Below are positions 8,342 to 16,515 of a stretch of DNA of 46,035 nt, piece by piece. The position numbers and the translations under genes are program-made. The first letter of the stretch is position 1. Every line of letters begins with the position of its first letter. Source of the DNA: Candidatus Methylaffinis lahnbergensis (GTDB lineage Bacteria; Pseudomonadota; Alphaproteobacteria; Rhizobiales; Beijerinckiaceae). The stretch lies in assembly GCA_002890675.1 (NCBI GenBank), contig PEFW01000020.1:1-46035 (forward strand). Reading direction: 5' to 3'. The notes under the pieces are model-generated. The model was not told where the DNA came from and did not search any database. It saw nothing but the letters and a program-made list of their open reading frames with translations.

Positions 8342-8624
8342 GCGGCAATCTCCTATCCATGCGGACGGTTTTGACTGTCGCGTTTTTAATGCACTAAACC
8401 AATTATGTCAAGACCTATCCATGCCTAATGACATTTTTCAGCATTACCGGTTGCGCAATCCAAAAATCCGTATTATGGTGATCAGAGTTAGTGGAGAGAC
8501 AAATGCCCAGAGAACCAGAGCCCCGGCGGAATTCCGACCGACGCGCGGGGCGATGACCACATAGGAAGGGCCGCGTCCTAGCCAGGTAAAGGTAAGGAAA
8601 GCGGCCCTTAATCGGCTTCAAAAA

Positions 8625-8699
8625 TGGGAGATCGTCTAACGAGGTAGGACGCCCGGCCTTACAATCGAGGCAATCCCGGTTCGAATCCGGGTCTCCCAA
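8625..8699 (+). tRNA. tRNA-like gene with aberrant anticodon arm
   Basis: A 75-base cloverleaf is visible. The acceptor is perfect over 7 bp (TGGGAGA 8625-8631 with TCTCCCA 8692-8698). The D stem GTCT/GGAC (8634-8637, 8647-8650) closes a 9-base loop, and the T arm CCCGG-TTCGAAT-CCGGG at 8675-8691 is perfect. The D arm resembles tRNA-Gln/Glu. The anticodon arm does not form the standard 5-bp stem with 7-base loop. Either GCCT/AGGC (8656-8659, 8668-8671) closes an 8-base loop, or a mismatched stem presents UAC. CCA is not encoded. Isotype cannot be assigned. Confidence 0.6.
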
Positions 8700-8712
8700 C
8701 ACCCGAATTAGT

Positions 8713-8745
8713 GGGGCCGAATGCTGCGCTAACAGCACCGGCCCC
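8713..8745 (+). other. Strong hairpin downstream of the tRNA-like gene
   Basis: GGGGCCG at 8713-8719 pairs with CGGCCCC at 8739-8745, and an inner GCTG/CAGC stem extends it. There is no following T tract. It could be part of the transcript or a processing or termination signal for the tRNA-like RNA. Confidence 0.4.
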
Positions 8746-8837
8746 GGATCACAAACCCAGGATTGGCCCCTGAGCTATGACCGCAAATCATAATATAGCA
8801 CACGCGGGCCGTCCCTTCAACTCAGGGACTTTGCACC

Positions 8838-9728
8838 GTGAACATTCTTCCCCGTGAAAAACAGATCGAAGTTGTCGCCGCCCTTACCGAAGGCGTTAGC
8901 GTCCGTGCTGCCGAACGCCTGACCGGCATTAACCGTGGCACTATCCTCTCGCTTGGGGTCCGCGTCGGACAAGGTTGCGCCGCGCTCCATGACCGGCTTA
9001 TGCGCGACTTGAACGTGGGCCGAATCGAATTGGACGAGGCCTGGAGTTTTGTCGCCAAAAAGCAGGCGCGCCTAACGCTGGAAGACGGCCAGGACAAGGG
9101 CGACCAATACATCTTCCTCGCGATTGCCGGAGCCGCGAAGGCGATCTTGAGCTATCGTGTCGGCAAACGAAACCAAGCGCACACATCGGCCTTCGTCGCC
9201 GATTTGCGCGCGCGCGTGCTGGGCGCTCCAGAAATTTCATCGGACGGCTGGAACTGCTATCCCGGCGCGATCGAGGACGCTTTCGGCATCGATGTGACCT
9301 ATGGCCAAATTGAAAAGCATTATGGCGTACAGTCGGGCGTTGTAGAGGCTGCACGGCGCTATTCTCCGGCCCAGGTAGTAGCAGTAAGCAAGCGCCGGGT
9401 AGTCGGCCGCCCGCGCCATATCTCAACGTCCTACGTCGAGCGGCAAAATCTTACGCTTCGGATGCAGCAACGCCGCTTCACCCGTCTCACAAACGCATTC
9501 TCAAAGAAGCTTGAAAATCACGAAGCGGCGGTCGCGCTTTATGCGATGGCCTTTAATTTCTGCCGTGTTCATGAAACGCTTCGTGTCACGCCCGCCATGC
9601 AGTTAGGCGTCGCGGATCATATTTGGAGCATTGGGGAATTGGTGGACGCGGCGCTAAGTATTGAAGCGCCAACGCCAGCCGGGCGTAAGGCCGGCCCGTT
9701 CCGGATAATCGACGGCGGCCGTGAATGA
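8838..9728 (+). CDS. IS1-family transposase, intact
   Basis: The 296-residue protein starts at GTG 8838. It has an N-terminal helix-turn-helix (VSVRAAERLTGINRGTILSL) and the DDE core: RIELDEAWSFVAKK near residue 60, ISSDGWNCYPGAIEDAFG near 140, and HISTSYVERQNLTLRMQQRR near 200, followed by TRLTNAFSKKLENHEAAVAL. This is the single-ORF IS1-type family, which differs from the frameshifted InsAB of E. coli. All three acidic residues are present, so it may be active. I could not identify terminal inverted repeats, so element boundaries are not called. It follows the tRNA-like gene and converges on the methyltransferase. Confidence 0.85.
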   Translation: MNILPREKQIEVVAALTEGVSVRAAERLTGINRGTILSLGVRVGQGCAALHDRLMRDLNVGRIELDEAWSFVAKKQARLTLEDGQDKGDQYIFLAIAGAAKAILSYRVGKRNQAHTSAFVADLRARVLGAPEISSDGWNCYPGAIEDAFGIDVTYGQIEKHYGVQSGVVEAARRYSPAQVVAVSKRRVVGRPRHISTSYVERQNLTLRMQQRRFTRLTNAFSKKLENHEAAVALYAMAFNFCRVHETLRVTPAMQLGVADHIWSIGELVDAALSIEAPTPAGRKAGPFRIIDGGRE

Positions 9729-9731
9729 TTT

Positions 9732-11387
9732 TTATTCGGCCACCATGAAACGAGGATCGACAATTTCGCCCTTCACAGGCGCGACCTTCGTGCCAGCGAT
9801 CGGCAGAAGCAATTCCATCTGGTCGCGCTCCCGTTTGCGCTTCGCGACAAACTGGCGCTCGACCTGCGGCAGCGCCGGCAATTTTGGTCTTGTACCTTCC
9901 AACAGTTCCGCCACGGTCATGATCTGGAGTTTTGGCAACCGACCGTGTGCTGACTTGCGGACAAATCCTGCTCCATTTGCAAAGGAAACCATCGGCCCAG
10001 TCGGCTCTTTTAGGAGCACCAGAATTCCCATATCGGCTTCCTGCTCATTGACCACGGCACTTAATTCTCTGATCATTCCAATGCCGACATTTTCACCGCC
10101 TTTAACGGAGATGATGATGCGCCCAGTCCCGTATGGGCCGTTATTGAAGAAAATATTGCCATCTATTCCGCCGTCAGGACCGATCTTAGCTTCTCGATAT
10201 GTCTGCGCACCCAGTAACCATGCTGCCCACCATTGAAACTGATGTTTATTTCGGCACGCAAGCTCATGAGCGTCCCCAATTGTTGTCGGTCTGCCCATCA
10301 CAGTGTATTTATCCCTGGTCAGCCCAATTTTCTGCAAGCGTTTTTCAATCAGCGTAACCGCATAGTGCGTTACATCGATTCCGATCCATTGACGATCCAA
10401 TTGTTCAGCCGCTTCGATCGTCGTTCCGCAACCGCAAAATGGGTCCAGCACGACATCGCCTGGATTCGAAGACGCCGAGATAATGCGTTTAAGAAGCGCA
10501 ACCGGTTTCTGTGTTGGGTATCCAAGCGCCTCATTGCCAGCGGCCTGAGGAATGTCTGTCCAGCAATTTGTTATCGTGCGCCCTTTGGAATCCTCCAGAT
10601 ATTTTTTATATTGCGGGACCGCTCCAGGCTTCAGTTGCACCACAAGGCCGCTTTCATAGGCCTGTTGCATACGGTCTTTCGTCCAACGCCAAACGCGGGT
10701 CACTCCCAAAAATTCATAGGTCAAATTGGGACGTTTATCATTCGGATTCAAAAGAGGCAGTAGTCGGTAAACGCCGTTTTCATCATCATATTTGTAAGCC
10801 TTCGCCACATATTCAGGATCGTGATCCCCGTACGGCTGATGATACGTGACCCTGTCCGCCTTCGAGTATCTCAAGATCGTGTCAGTGCAAATTGGGAAGT
10901 TCGTTGAGATATGGCTCTTTGGATTCGATCGCTTCCAGAACAATTCGTTTCTGTAGCTTTCAACCCCGAAAATAGCATCCATCAAGATTTTGAGGTAGTG
11001 GCTCGCGGTGGAGTCACAGTGAAGGTAGAGAGTACCGTTAGATTTTAACGTGCGGCGCATCTCTATCAATCGGGCGCCCATCATTGCCAAGTAAGCCATC
11101 ATTGGCGATTGGTGCAACCAAGTCCGATAGCCCTTAAGGACTAGGGCCACGTCACCGTTGAACCGCATAACGTCTTCATAGGCGTTCGCCGCGCCGTCTT
11201 CCCACTTCCATGTGTCGCGGAAAGCTTCGACTTGGGCACCAACTCCCGCGCCTGAGCGCTCCTTAAAGAGAACGTTGTAATTTTCCTGCGAGTTGAATGG
11301 TGGGTCCAGATAAACCAGGTCAACAGATTCCTGGTCTATGTGATCCCTCAACACGTCCAGATTGTCGCCGAAATAGTGCTTGTTCAT
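9732..11387 (-). CDS. DNA methyltransferase fused to PD-(D/E)XK Mrr-like nuclease domain
   Basis: The about 551-residue protein probably starts [17 protein letters not shown] (ATG 11387; a GTG two codons upstream is possible). Counting from that GTG, methylase motif IV is YLDPPFNS near residue 30 and the AdoMet motif [12 protein letters not shown] near 316-324. The catalytic motif therefore precedes the AdoMet site, as in beta-class N6-adenine/N4-cytosine enzymes. After about residue 375 a second domain shows GPDGGIDG (Asp411) and RIIISVKGG (Ser429, Lys431) plus an [20 protein letters not shown] segment. This matches Mrr-like PD-(D/E)XK nucleases. A single chain could thus modify and cut DNA. 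It ends 3 bases from the IS1 transposase stop. Confidence 0.85.
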   Translation of the reverse strand: MNKHYFGDNLDVLRDHIDQESVDLVYLDPPFNSQENYNVLFKERSGAGVGAQVEAFRDTWKWEDGAANAYEDVMRFNGDVALVLKGYRTWLHQSPMMAYLAMMGARLIEMRRTLKSNGTLYLHCDSTASHYLKILMDAIFGVESYRNELFWKRSNPKSHISTNFPICTDTILRYSKADRVTYHQPYGDHDPEYVAKAYKYDDENGVYRLLPLLNPNDKRPNLTYEFLGVTRVWRWTKDRMQQAYESGLVVQLKPGAVPQYKKYLEDSKGRTITNCWTDIPQAAGNEALGYPTQKPVALLKRIISASSNPGDVVLDPFCGCGTTIEAAEQLDRQWIGIDVTHYAVTLIEKRLQKIGLTRDKYTVMGRPTTIGDAHELACRNKHQFQWWAAWLLGAQTYREAKIGPDGGIDGNIFFNNGPYGTGRIIISVKGGENVGIGMIRELSAVVNEQEADMGILVLLKEPTGPMVSFANGAGFVRKSAHGRLPKLQIMTVAELLEGTRPKLPALPQVERQFVAKRKRERDQMELLLPIAGTKVAPVKGEIVDPRFMVAE

Positions 11388-11462
11388 AGGCACAGTCCCC
11401 GGAGGCAGGATCGCTGCGCATGGTAACGTCTGGGTGAAGATTTGTGGTTAGGGAAATATGAA

Positions 11463-11510
11463 TTTAGGCCAGTGGCCTAGTTTCAAATTCGAGTGGCCGA
11501 ATTAGGCCAG
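11463..11510. repeat. Degenerate IS21-like terminal repeats
   Basis: AGTGGCC occurs at 11471-11477, GAGTGGCC at 11491-11498, and AGGCCAGT at 11466-11473 and 11504-11511, with a period near 21 bases. The spacing resembles the TGGCCGG repeats at 7231-7284, suggesting another orphan IS21-type end upstream of the methyltransferase gene. Confidence 0.35.
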
Positions 11511-11644
11511 TACCCCCGTTTGCGGCCGGTTGCGCGCAATCCGGCCCTGGAATGGTATCCCCCGGTCCGGTCTGAGCACTTTCCCTTGGCGTGTGGGCGC
11601 AGTCCTCCCGTTGGTTGCTCGTGAATGGATGCGCATCGGCCGTC

Positions 11645-12069
11645 TCATGCTGGCGAGGGCGGCGGCTTCGGCCGCAGTTCGGCGATCAGCCACAAAATCT
11701 CCTGGAACATTTGCCGGGGAATGGCGACCTCGGCCATCTGAAAGGTGACATAACGGCCGTGGCTCACGATCTTCGCGCCAATCTTGATCAACTTCTCCTT
11801 CAGACTCGTCAGCGACCAATCCTTGATCGGCTCCGGCGTCGCCAGCGTGCGCAGGAAGTTGCCGAGATTGTAGGCCAGCGCATGAAGTTGAAGCCGAACC
11901 GCGTTAGCGGCGAAGGAACGGCATGAAAGCCGCGTCCATTTGATCGCGCCCTTGCCCTCCTTGATCCATTGTTCGCATGTCCCCCGCTTGTTGTAGAAGG
12001 CAACGACATTCTCGGCGGCTCTCGCCATGTTGGTGACGATGAAGCCGACGCGCGGATAGAGTTCGCCCC
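11645..12069 (-). pseudogene. IS1380-family transposase C-terminal remnant, copy 2
   Basis: The minus-strand frame reads ELYPRVGFIVTN, then AENVVAFYNKRGTCEQWIKE and LQLHALAYNLGNFLRTLATP, ending KPPPSPA. It matches the C-terminal third of copy 1 (4.27-4.7 kb) closely. It lacks the frameshift seen there, reading WSLTSLKEKLIKIGAK through. Homology begins abruptly at 12069, 38 bases from the end of the CDF transporter gene. No catalytic residues from the N-terminal two thirds remain. Confidence 0.85.
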
Positions 12070-12106
12070 AGAGAACGAAATCACCTGCGACAAGGGTAGC
12101 CCAGCC

Positions 12107-13063
12107 TTAAACCGCATGATCCGGTTCGAGCGCGCAGACGATGTGCTCATCCAATTCGATCTGAATCGTTGCGTGGCTGATGCTGAAACTCTCGTGTAGC
12201 TGATGCGCGAGCTGCACCAGAAATTCGTCGCCGGGATGACCACCCGGCATCAGGCAATGGCAAGTCAAAGCGGTTTCGGTTGTGCTCATCGGCCAGATAT
12301 GCAGATCGTGAATCGCAGTAATGCCCGGCTGTTGCCTGAGAAAATCACCAACCTCATCGGGCTTGACCCCGGTCGGCACCGCATCGAGCGACATGCCAAC
12401 GGAGTCACGCAGCAGGCTCCACGTGCCCGCCAGAATGACCACGGCAATCGCGAGGCTTACGAGCGGATCGAGCCGCGTCCAGCCGGTCAGGAGGATCACC
12501 CCGCCCGCCGCCACAACGCCTGCGGACACAAGTGCGTCATAGCCCATGTGCATGAAAGCGGCTCGCAGATTGATGTCACCCCTGCGGCCTGACGCGAACA
12601 GCCATGCCGTTACGCCGTTGATGACAATGCCGAGCGCTGCTACCACCATGACGGTGACGCTGGCGACGTCGCTTGGCTCGATCAGGCGGCGCACACCCTC
12701 AACCGCGATTGCGCCGACCGTCACCAGCAGCAGCACAGCATTGGCGAGCGCGGCCAGAATGGTACCGCGCCGCAGACCGTAGGTATAGATTCGCGAGGGC
12801 GCGCGCCGTGCCAGCACCGTGGCGACCCATGCCATCACCAGCCCCAGCACATCCCCGAGATTGTGGCCCGCGCCGGCGACCAAAGCGATGGAGTTCGCAA
12901 GCAGGCCATAGACCACTTCTGTAATGACGAAGCCGAAATTGAGCGCAGCGCCAATGGCGAACGCCATCCCGAAATCCTTTGGTGCATGCACGTGGGCATG
13001 ACCGGCACTGTGCGTGTGATCGTGGTGGTCGGCATCCTTATGCCTGTGGTCGTGATCCGGCAT
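12107..13063 (-). CDS. Cation diffusion facilitator, zinc/cadmium/cobalt efflux (CzcD/ZitB type)
   Basis: The 318-residue inner-membrane antiporter exports divalent metal in exchange for protons. The N-terminus is histidine-rich (HDHRHKDADHHDHTHSAGHA), followed by six predicted membrane helices. The TM2 metal site is GHNLGD (His67, Asp71) and the TM5 site is HMGYD. A cytoplasmic C-terminal domain carries IHDLHIWPMS and ALTCHCLMP. One oddity is ALVAGAGH, where most relatives have Asp in place of the first Gly. It is divergent from the ArsR-type sensor gene, with a metal-response operator between them, so zinc-type induction is likely. Its 3' end lies next to an IS1380 remnant. Confidence 0.92.
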   Translation of the reverse strand: MPDHDHRHKDADHHDHTHSAGHAHVHAPKDFGMAFAIGAALNFGFVITEVVYGLLANSIALVAGAGHNLGDVLGLVMAWVATVLARRAPSRIYTYGLRRGTILAALANAVLLLVTVGAIAVEGVRRLIEPSDVASVTVMVVAALGIVINGVTAWLFASGRRGDINLRAAFMHMGYDALVSAGVVAAGGVILLTGWTRLDPLVSLAIAVVILAGTWSLLRDSVGMSLDAVPTGVKPDEVGDFLRQQPGITAIHDLHIWPMSTTETALTCHCLMPGGHPGDEFLVQLAHQLHESFSISHATIQIELDEHIVCALEPDHAV

Positions 13064-13115
13064 GTGTTTGATCCAGCATTGAATAGACGGCTGACCTGTT
13101 ACGTTATATCCTTCT

Positions 13116-13133
13116 TATGAATAAGTCTTCATA
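13116..13133. promoter_or_regulatory. SmtB/CzrA-type operator
   Basis: TATGAA (13116-13121), six bases, then TTCATA (13128-13133) form a perfect inverted repeat. The core TGAA-N6-TTCA is the known recognition pattern of SmtB/ArsR-family metal sensors. It lies between the divergent CDF and ArsR genes. It also covers the first possible ATG of the regulator (13117), which argues for the later start at 13153. Confidence 0.65.
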
Positions 13134-13152
13134 CGTTTGGTTTTATGGTGGC

Positions 13153-13467
13153 ATGATTACCAGTCCGTCAATCCCCGATGATCAGGCCATTCAGCTAGCC
13201 GAAATGTTTCGGCTCATGGGTGATCCGAGCCGTTTGAGGATTATTATCGCCTGCCTGGAGGCACCCATCTGTGTCTCGGATTTGGCGGCACGGACGCGGC
13301 TATCGCCGTCCCTCGTCAGCCATCACCTGCGCCTGTTGCGGGCCGCTCGCCTGCTACGCGCCGAGCGGCAGGGCAAGCAGGTTTTCTATTCGCCGTGCGA
13401 CGAGCACGTGCGCTGCACGATCACCGACATGGTGGCTCATGTCGGCGAACAGGCCGAGGAGCCTTGA
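13153..13467 (+). CDS. ArsR/SmtB-family metal-sensing repressor, zinc type
   Basis: The 104-residue winged-helix repressor starts at ATG 13153; an earlier ATG at 13117 sits inside the operator. The recognition helix region is SPSLVSHHLRLLRAARLL. The last helix carries DEHVRCTITDMVAHVGE: Asp83, His85, His96 and Glu99 have exactly the D-x-H-x10-H-x2-E spacing of the alpha-5 zinc site of SmtB, CzrA and NmtR. The alpha-3 cysteine pair of arsenic or cadmium sensors is absent (only ICVSDL). It should release DNA on binding zinc or cobalt and control both itself and the divergent CDF gene. The next gene starts two bases after its stop. Confidence 0.88.
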   Translation: MITSPSIPDDQAIQLAEMFRLMGDPSRLRIIIACLEAPICVSDLAARTRLSPSLVSHHLRLLRAARLLRAERQGKQVFYSPCDEHVRCTITDMVAHVGEQAEEP

Positions 13468-13469
13468 GT

Positions 13470-14183
13470 ATGGCGGATAGCAACATCGTTGAGTCTGGCT
13501 TGGTGGAGAGCTGTGCAGATACCTGCGGCTCCGCCCCTTCTGCGCTGCCGCTGACACCGGAACGTGCCGCGCTGATCCGGCAGGCGTTCCGCCTTGAGTG
13601 GTTGACGATCGCGTGGATGGTGGTTGAGGGAGTCGTGGCGATCGGCGCTGGTCTGGCTGCGGGCAGCCTGACGCTGATGGCGTTCGGAATTGATAGCGCC
13701 ATCGAGCTCGCATCGGCGTGCGTTCTCGTTTGGCGTCTTACCGTCGAACTGCGTCACGGACAGGCGTTTTCTGAACGCGCCGACCGAACGGCAAGCCGGA
13801 TCGGTGGTGCTCTGCTGTTCACGCTTGCGGCCTACGTCGTCGTGGGAGCCGCTTGGAGTTTGTGGACCCGCCACGGAGAGGAGTTTTCGCTTCCGGGCCT
13901 GATCGTCGCTGTGCTGGCCATGCCAATCATGCTCCTACTGGCACGACGCAAGCTCGCGATTGCGACGCAGCTTGGCAGTCGCGCCATGCGGGCCGATTCC
14001 GCAGAAAGTATCACCTGCGGCTGGTTGTCGCTTGTCGTCGTTGTCGGCCTGTTGGCGAACATCGCGCTTGGCGCGTGGTGGGTGGATGCCGTGACCTCTC
14101 TGGCGATTGTCTGGTTTGTCATCAAGGAAGCTCGCGAGGCTTGGAGCGGCGAAGACCGCTGCGACCGCACAGCATCTAAATAA
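13470..14183 (+). CDS. CDF-like cation transporter
   Basis: Starting at ATG 13470, two bases after the repressor stop, this 237-residue membrane protein has about six helices. It has acidic membrane motifs FGIDSAIELASACVLVWRLT and MRADSAESITCGWLSL, which are metal-site features of compact cation transporters related to the CDF family. It lacks the histidine-rich loop and C-terminal domain of the larger CDF protein encoded on the other strand. The tight spacing with the repressor implies a two-gene operon regulated by the same metal. An earlier in-frame start at 13395 would overlap the repressor gene and is unlikely. Confidence 0.85.
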   Translation: MADSNIVESGLVESCADTCGSAPSALPLTPERAALIRQAFRLEWLTIAWMVVEGVVAIGAGLAAGSLTLMAFGIDSAIELASACVLVWRLTVELRHGQAFSERADRTASRIGGALLFTLAAYVVVGAAWSLWTRHGEEFSLPGLIVAVLAMPIMLLLARRKLAIATQLGSRAMRADSAESITCGWLSLVVVVGLLANIALGAWWVDAVTSLAIVWFVIKEAREAWSGEDRCDRTASK

Positions 14184-14475
14184 CTGTTTTGATGGCAGTT
14201 TTAGCGAAAATAGCCCTCATGAAACGTCAAGTTTCCTGGAGCCGCATGACGCGTTTCATATTGGGGCTTATACGGCTCGGAGGGTTATCCAAAGCGCTCA
14301 CGGCCGCGAGCATCCCGCGTGATTACTTCAAGGGGTGAAGATGAGAGCCGTTCCAGCGAAAATCCCGGACGCCTGCCTCAGCCGGTTGGCCGACAGAATA
14401 GAGTGGCCGCCCGGTTTCCTTGGGACTCCGGCGGTCAGATACGTCGGGCCAGTCCTCAAGCATGCCCCCTCCGGC

Positions 14476-14832
14476 CTAGTGCGCCTTCTTCAATGCGGAG
14501 GATTCACCCGCGCTGAGCCTCTCGATTTCCTTGATCGCACGGCGCTGTCGCTCCTCGAAAATCTTCCCGATTTCGTCATCGTGACTGCTGGTGGCGGCTA
14601 GCTGATTCGTCCACAAGCGGATGGTTTGCTCGATTGTCGAGTCGGCGGCGGCGAGGATCAATGAGCGCATCCGGTGCGCATCGGCACTATCGTCGTTTGG
14701 ATCTGGCAAGGGTGCCGAGAGGATGTTTTTCTTGACGTCCAGGGCCATGTCGAGGAGCCGCGACAGCTTTTTGCCGGGTGACATGGAGTCCCACGTTGGG
14801 ACGTCCGTACGGGGCTGCAATTCCTTCGGCAT
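14476..14832 (-). CDS. Hypothetical protein
   Basis: From ATG 14832 (AGGAAAGG about 10 bases upstream) this encodes about 118 residues, MPKELQPRTDVPTWDSMSPG onward. It is mostly helical and charged, with KKLSRLLDMALDVKKNILSA and IFEERQRRAIKEIERLSAGE. There is no signal or membrane segment and I do not recognise the family. The well-formed ribosome binding site and plausible composition support a real gene. The 290 bases between it and the preceding transporter hold nothing I can name. Confidence 0.55.
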   Translation of the reverse strand: MPKELQPRTDVPTWDSMSPGKKLSRLLDMALDVKKNILSAPLPDPNDDSADAHRMRSLILAAADSTIEQTIRLWTNQLAATSSHDDEIGKIFEERQRRAIKEIERLSAGESSALKKAH

Positions 14833-14984
14833 TGGCGGGTATCCTTTCCTGAGCCTTCTAGCAGCCTCAGGACGGCCGGAAGGGGACGTCAAGGGCCGGC
14901 GGCCGCGCCCTTGGCATCCTCGATCCCGAGCTTAACGACGATCTGATATCACAGCACGCTAAGGACTTCGGGCACACAAGGACG

Positions 14985-15566
14985 CTAATAAGCATCTTGC
15001 GCCCCGGTCCTTAGCCGTCTCGTCCAGTCGCCTAGGGCGGCCAAAAGCTGGGCCACGATTTGGCGGGTCTTCTCATCGGTCAAGCATCCCTCGGCGTCGA
15101 ACCGCTCCTGGCAGCGGGCAATCATCACCTCCGGCCGGTTGAGCAAGTGCATGTTGAGAAAGACGCAACTCTGGCGCAGATGATACTGGGCCCGCGCCGT
15201 TCCCAGCATGCCGGGACTTGCCCCCATGATGGCCACCGGTTTGCCGTCGAAGGGCTGGCTGGGCGGCCGTGACGCCCAGTCTATGGCGTTCTTGAGCACG
15301 CCCGGCATCGAGTAATTGTATTCGGGGGTGACGATGAGCAACGCGTCGGCGGCGGCGATCCTGTCGCGGAACTCCTGCACCGGGGAGGGGAATCCCAGCG
15401 TCCTGACATCCTCGTCGTAGGGCGGGATTGGGGTGAGGTCGAAGGTCTCGAGCGTCATGCCCGGCGGCAGCAGATCTCCTGCAGCGCGAAGTGCCATCCG
15501 GTTGTAAGAGTCTTTGCGGAGACTCCCGGCGAAGCCTAACACCCGGACTGTCTGCAGATCAGCCAT
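14985..15566 (-). CDS. NADPH-dependent FMN reductase (ChrR/YieF type)
   Basis: This is a 193-residue flavodoxin-fold enzyme. The phosphate-binding loop GSLRKDSYNRMALRAAG follows strand VRVLGFA, and the flavin-contact motif PEYNYSMPGVLKNAIDWAS is complete. Family members reduce quinones, chromate or azo compounds with NAD(P)H and protect against oxidative stress. Length and motifs are normal. It lies in the same orientation as the cupin gene, about 155 bases apart, possibly as a small stress cluster near the metal-efflux genes. Confidence 0.88.
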   Translation of the reverse strand: MADLQTVRVLGFAGSLRKDSYNRMALRAAGDLLPPGMTLETFDLTPIPPYDEDVRTLGFPSPVQEFRDRIAAADALLIVTPEYNYSMPGVLKNAIDWASRPPSQPFDGKPVAIMGASPGMLGTARAQYHLRQSCVFLNMHLLNRPEVMIARCQERFDAEGCLTDEKTRQIVAQLLAALGDWTRRLRTGAQDAY

Positions 15567-15721
15567 GGCCTACCTCATGCCGACAGGCATACCGCTAAAT
15601 CCCAAAGCCCCCTCGGTTCGTTCCTCCGCGAACGAGGATCGCTCCAAATTTGAGGATGCTTTCGCAGACTGTATAAAAATCTCGAAGCCGTCTTTCCCTT
15701 TTTTACGCCAGACTCCAACGG

Positions 15722-16213
15722 TCATTGACCGAGTAACTTCAGGTTGTACTTCGAGATCAGCTTGGCGACCCAGTCCGACGAATAGGTCACCCCGTACTTT
15801 GCTGCCAGCTCCTGCCGCCGGCCCGGATCTCCAGCCTCGGCGAGTTCGATGAAGTAAGTCTCGAAACCCGCCGGGGCGATCACCTCCAAGAGTCGGGCCG
15901 GGCCCGGGCCCGCGTTCCAGAACGTGTGCATTAGCCCGCGAGGCTTGATTACATAACTTCCCGGTCCCGCGACGACCTCATGGTCGCCGACCCTCGCACC
16001 GATCGTCCCCTCCAGGACGTAGGAATACTCGTCCTCGTGCAGGTGGACGTGAGGTAGCACGAGCCGCCCCGGTTCGATTGGGTGCTCCACGACCGCGAAG
16101 GCCCCTCCAGTATCCGCCCCAGAGACCTTGAACACCACCCCCATGCCGCCGAGGGAGACCGAACGGCCCTCGCCGGATTTCACTAGGATCGTCGGCATGC
16201 CCGTGTGTTTCAT
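15722..16213 (-). CDS. Cupin-domain protein
   Basis: The 163-residue product contains one cupin barrel. Motif 1 is LPHVHLHEDEYSYVLEGTIG, with two His and a Glu placed to bind metal. Motif 2 is GPGSYVIKPRGLMHTFWNAG, supplying the third His. The C-terminal part (TYFIELAEAGDPGRRQELAA) resembles small quercetinase-like or stress-related cupins. Substrate cannot be told from sequence. It is on the same strand as the FMN reductase downstream of it. Confidence 0.85.
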   Translation of the reverse strand: MKHTGMPTILVKSGEGRSVSLGGMGVVFKVSGADTGGAFAVVEHPIEPGRLVLPHVHLHEDEYSYVLEGTIGARVGDHEVVAGPGSYVIKPRGLMHTFWNAGPGPARLLEVIAPAGFETYFIELAEAGDPGRRQELAAKYGVTYSSDWVAKLISKYNLKLLGQ

Positions 16214-16515
16214 TGTGGATACGCCGCCTCTAAACTAAAATCCGCCAGATGAACGCCGCACCGGCACAGATGGTTCCTGTTTCTGGCTAGATTGGCAAAA
16301 ACCATGGCTCGAAACGCGTGACATCCAAACGCCTTTGCGGGCAGTCTTTCTTCGGAGAATATTCCTGATTTCAGACTAGCGGGATCGGGGTGCTCGTTGA
16401 GGCGATTTTTGACTTAGCTTTTGCCAACTTCAATACTGGTACCGCGGCGCTTTTTTCCAATTTCCGTTTCTGGGGAGGAGAGACTGGTTCGACTGTTGCC
16501 GGAGACCGGTTCGGG
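16214..16515. other. No gene seen
   Basis: About 300 bases between the cupin gene and the IS1380 N-terminal remnant. Short frames exist on both strands, but none has recognisable motifs or a ribosome binding site. Confidence 0.5.

Noticed and set aside
8701..8800. Second tRNA-like pattern on the minus strand (TAGCTCAGG and GGTTTGTGATCC)
   Set aside because: D-arm and T-arm resemblances exist, but no acceptor stem or anticodon arm can be folded between them.
14219..14338. 39-residue frame after the second CDF gene
   Set aside because: No ribosome binding site, no family and length within chance expectation.
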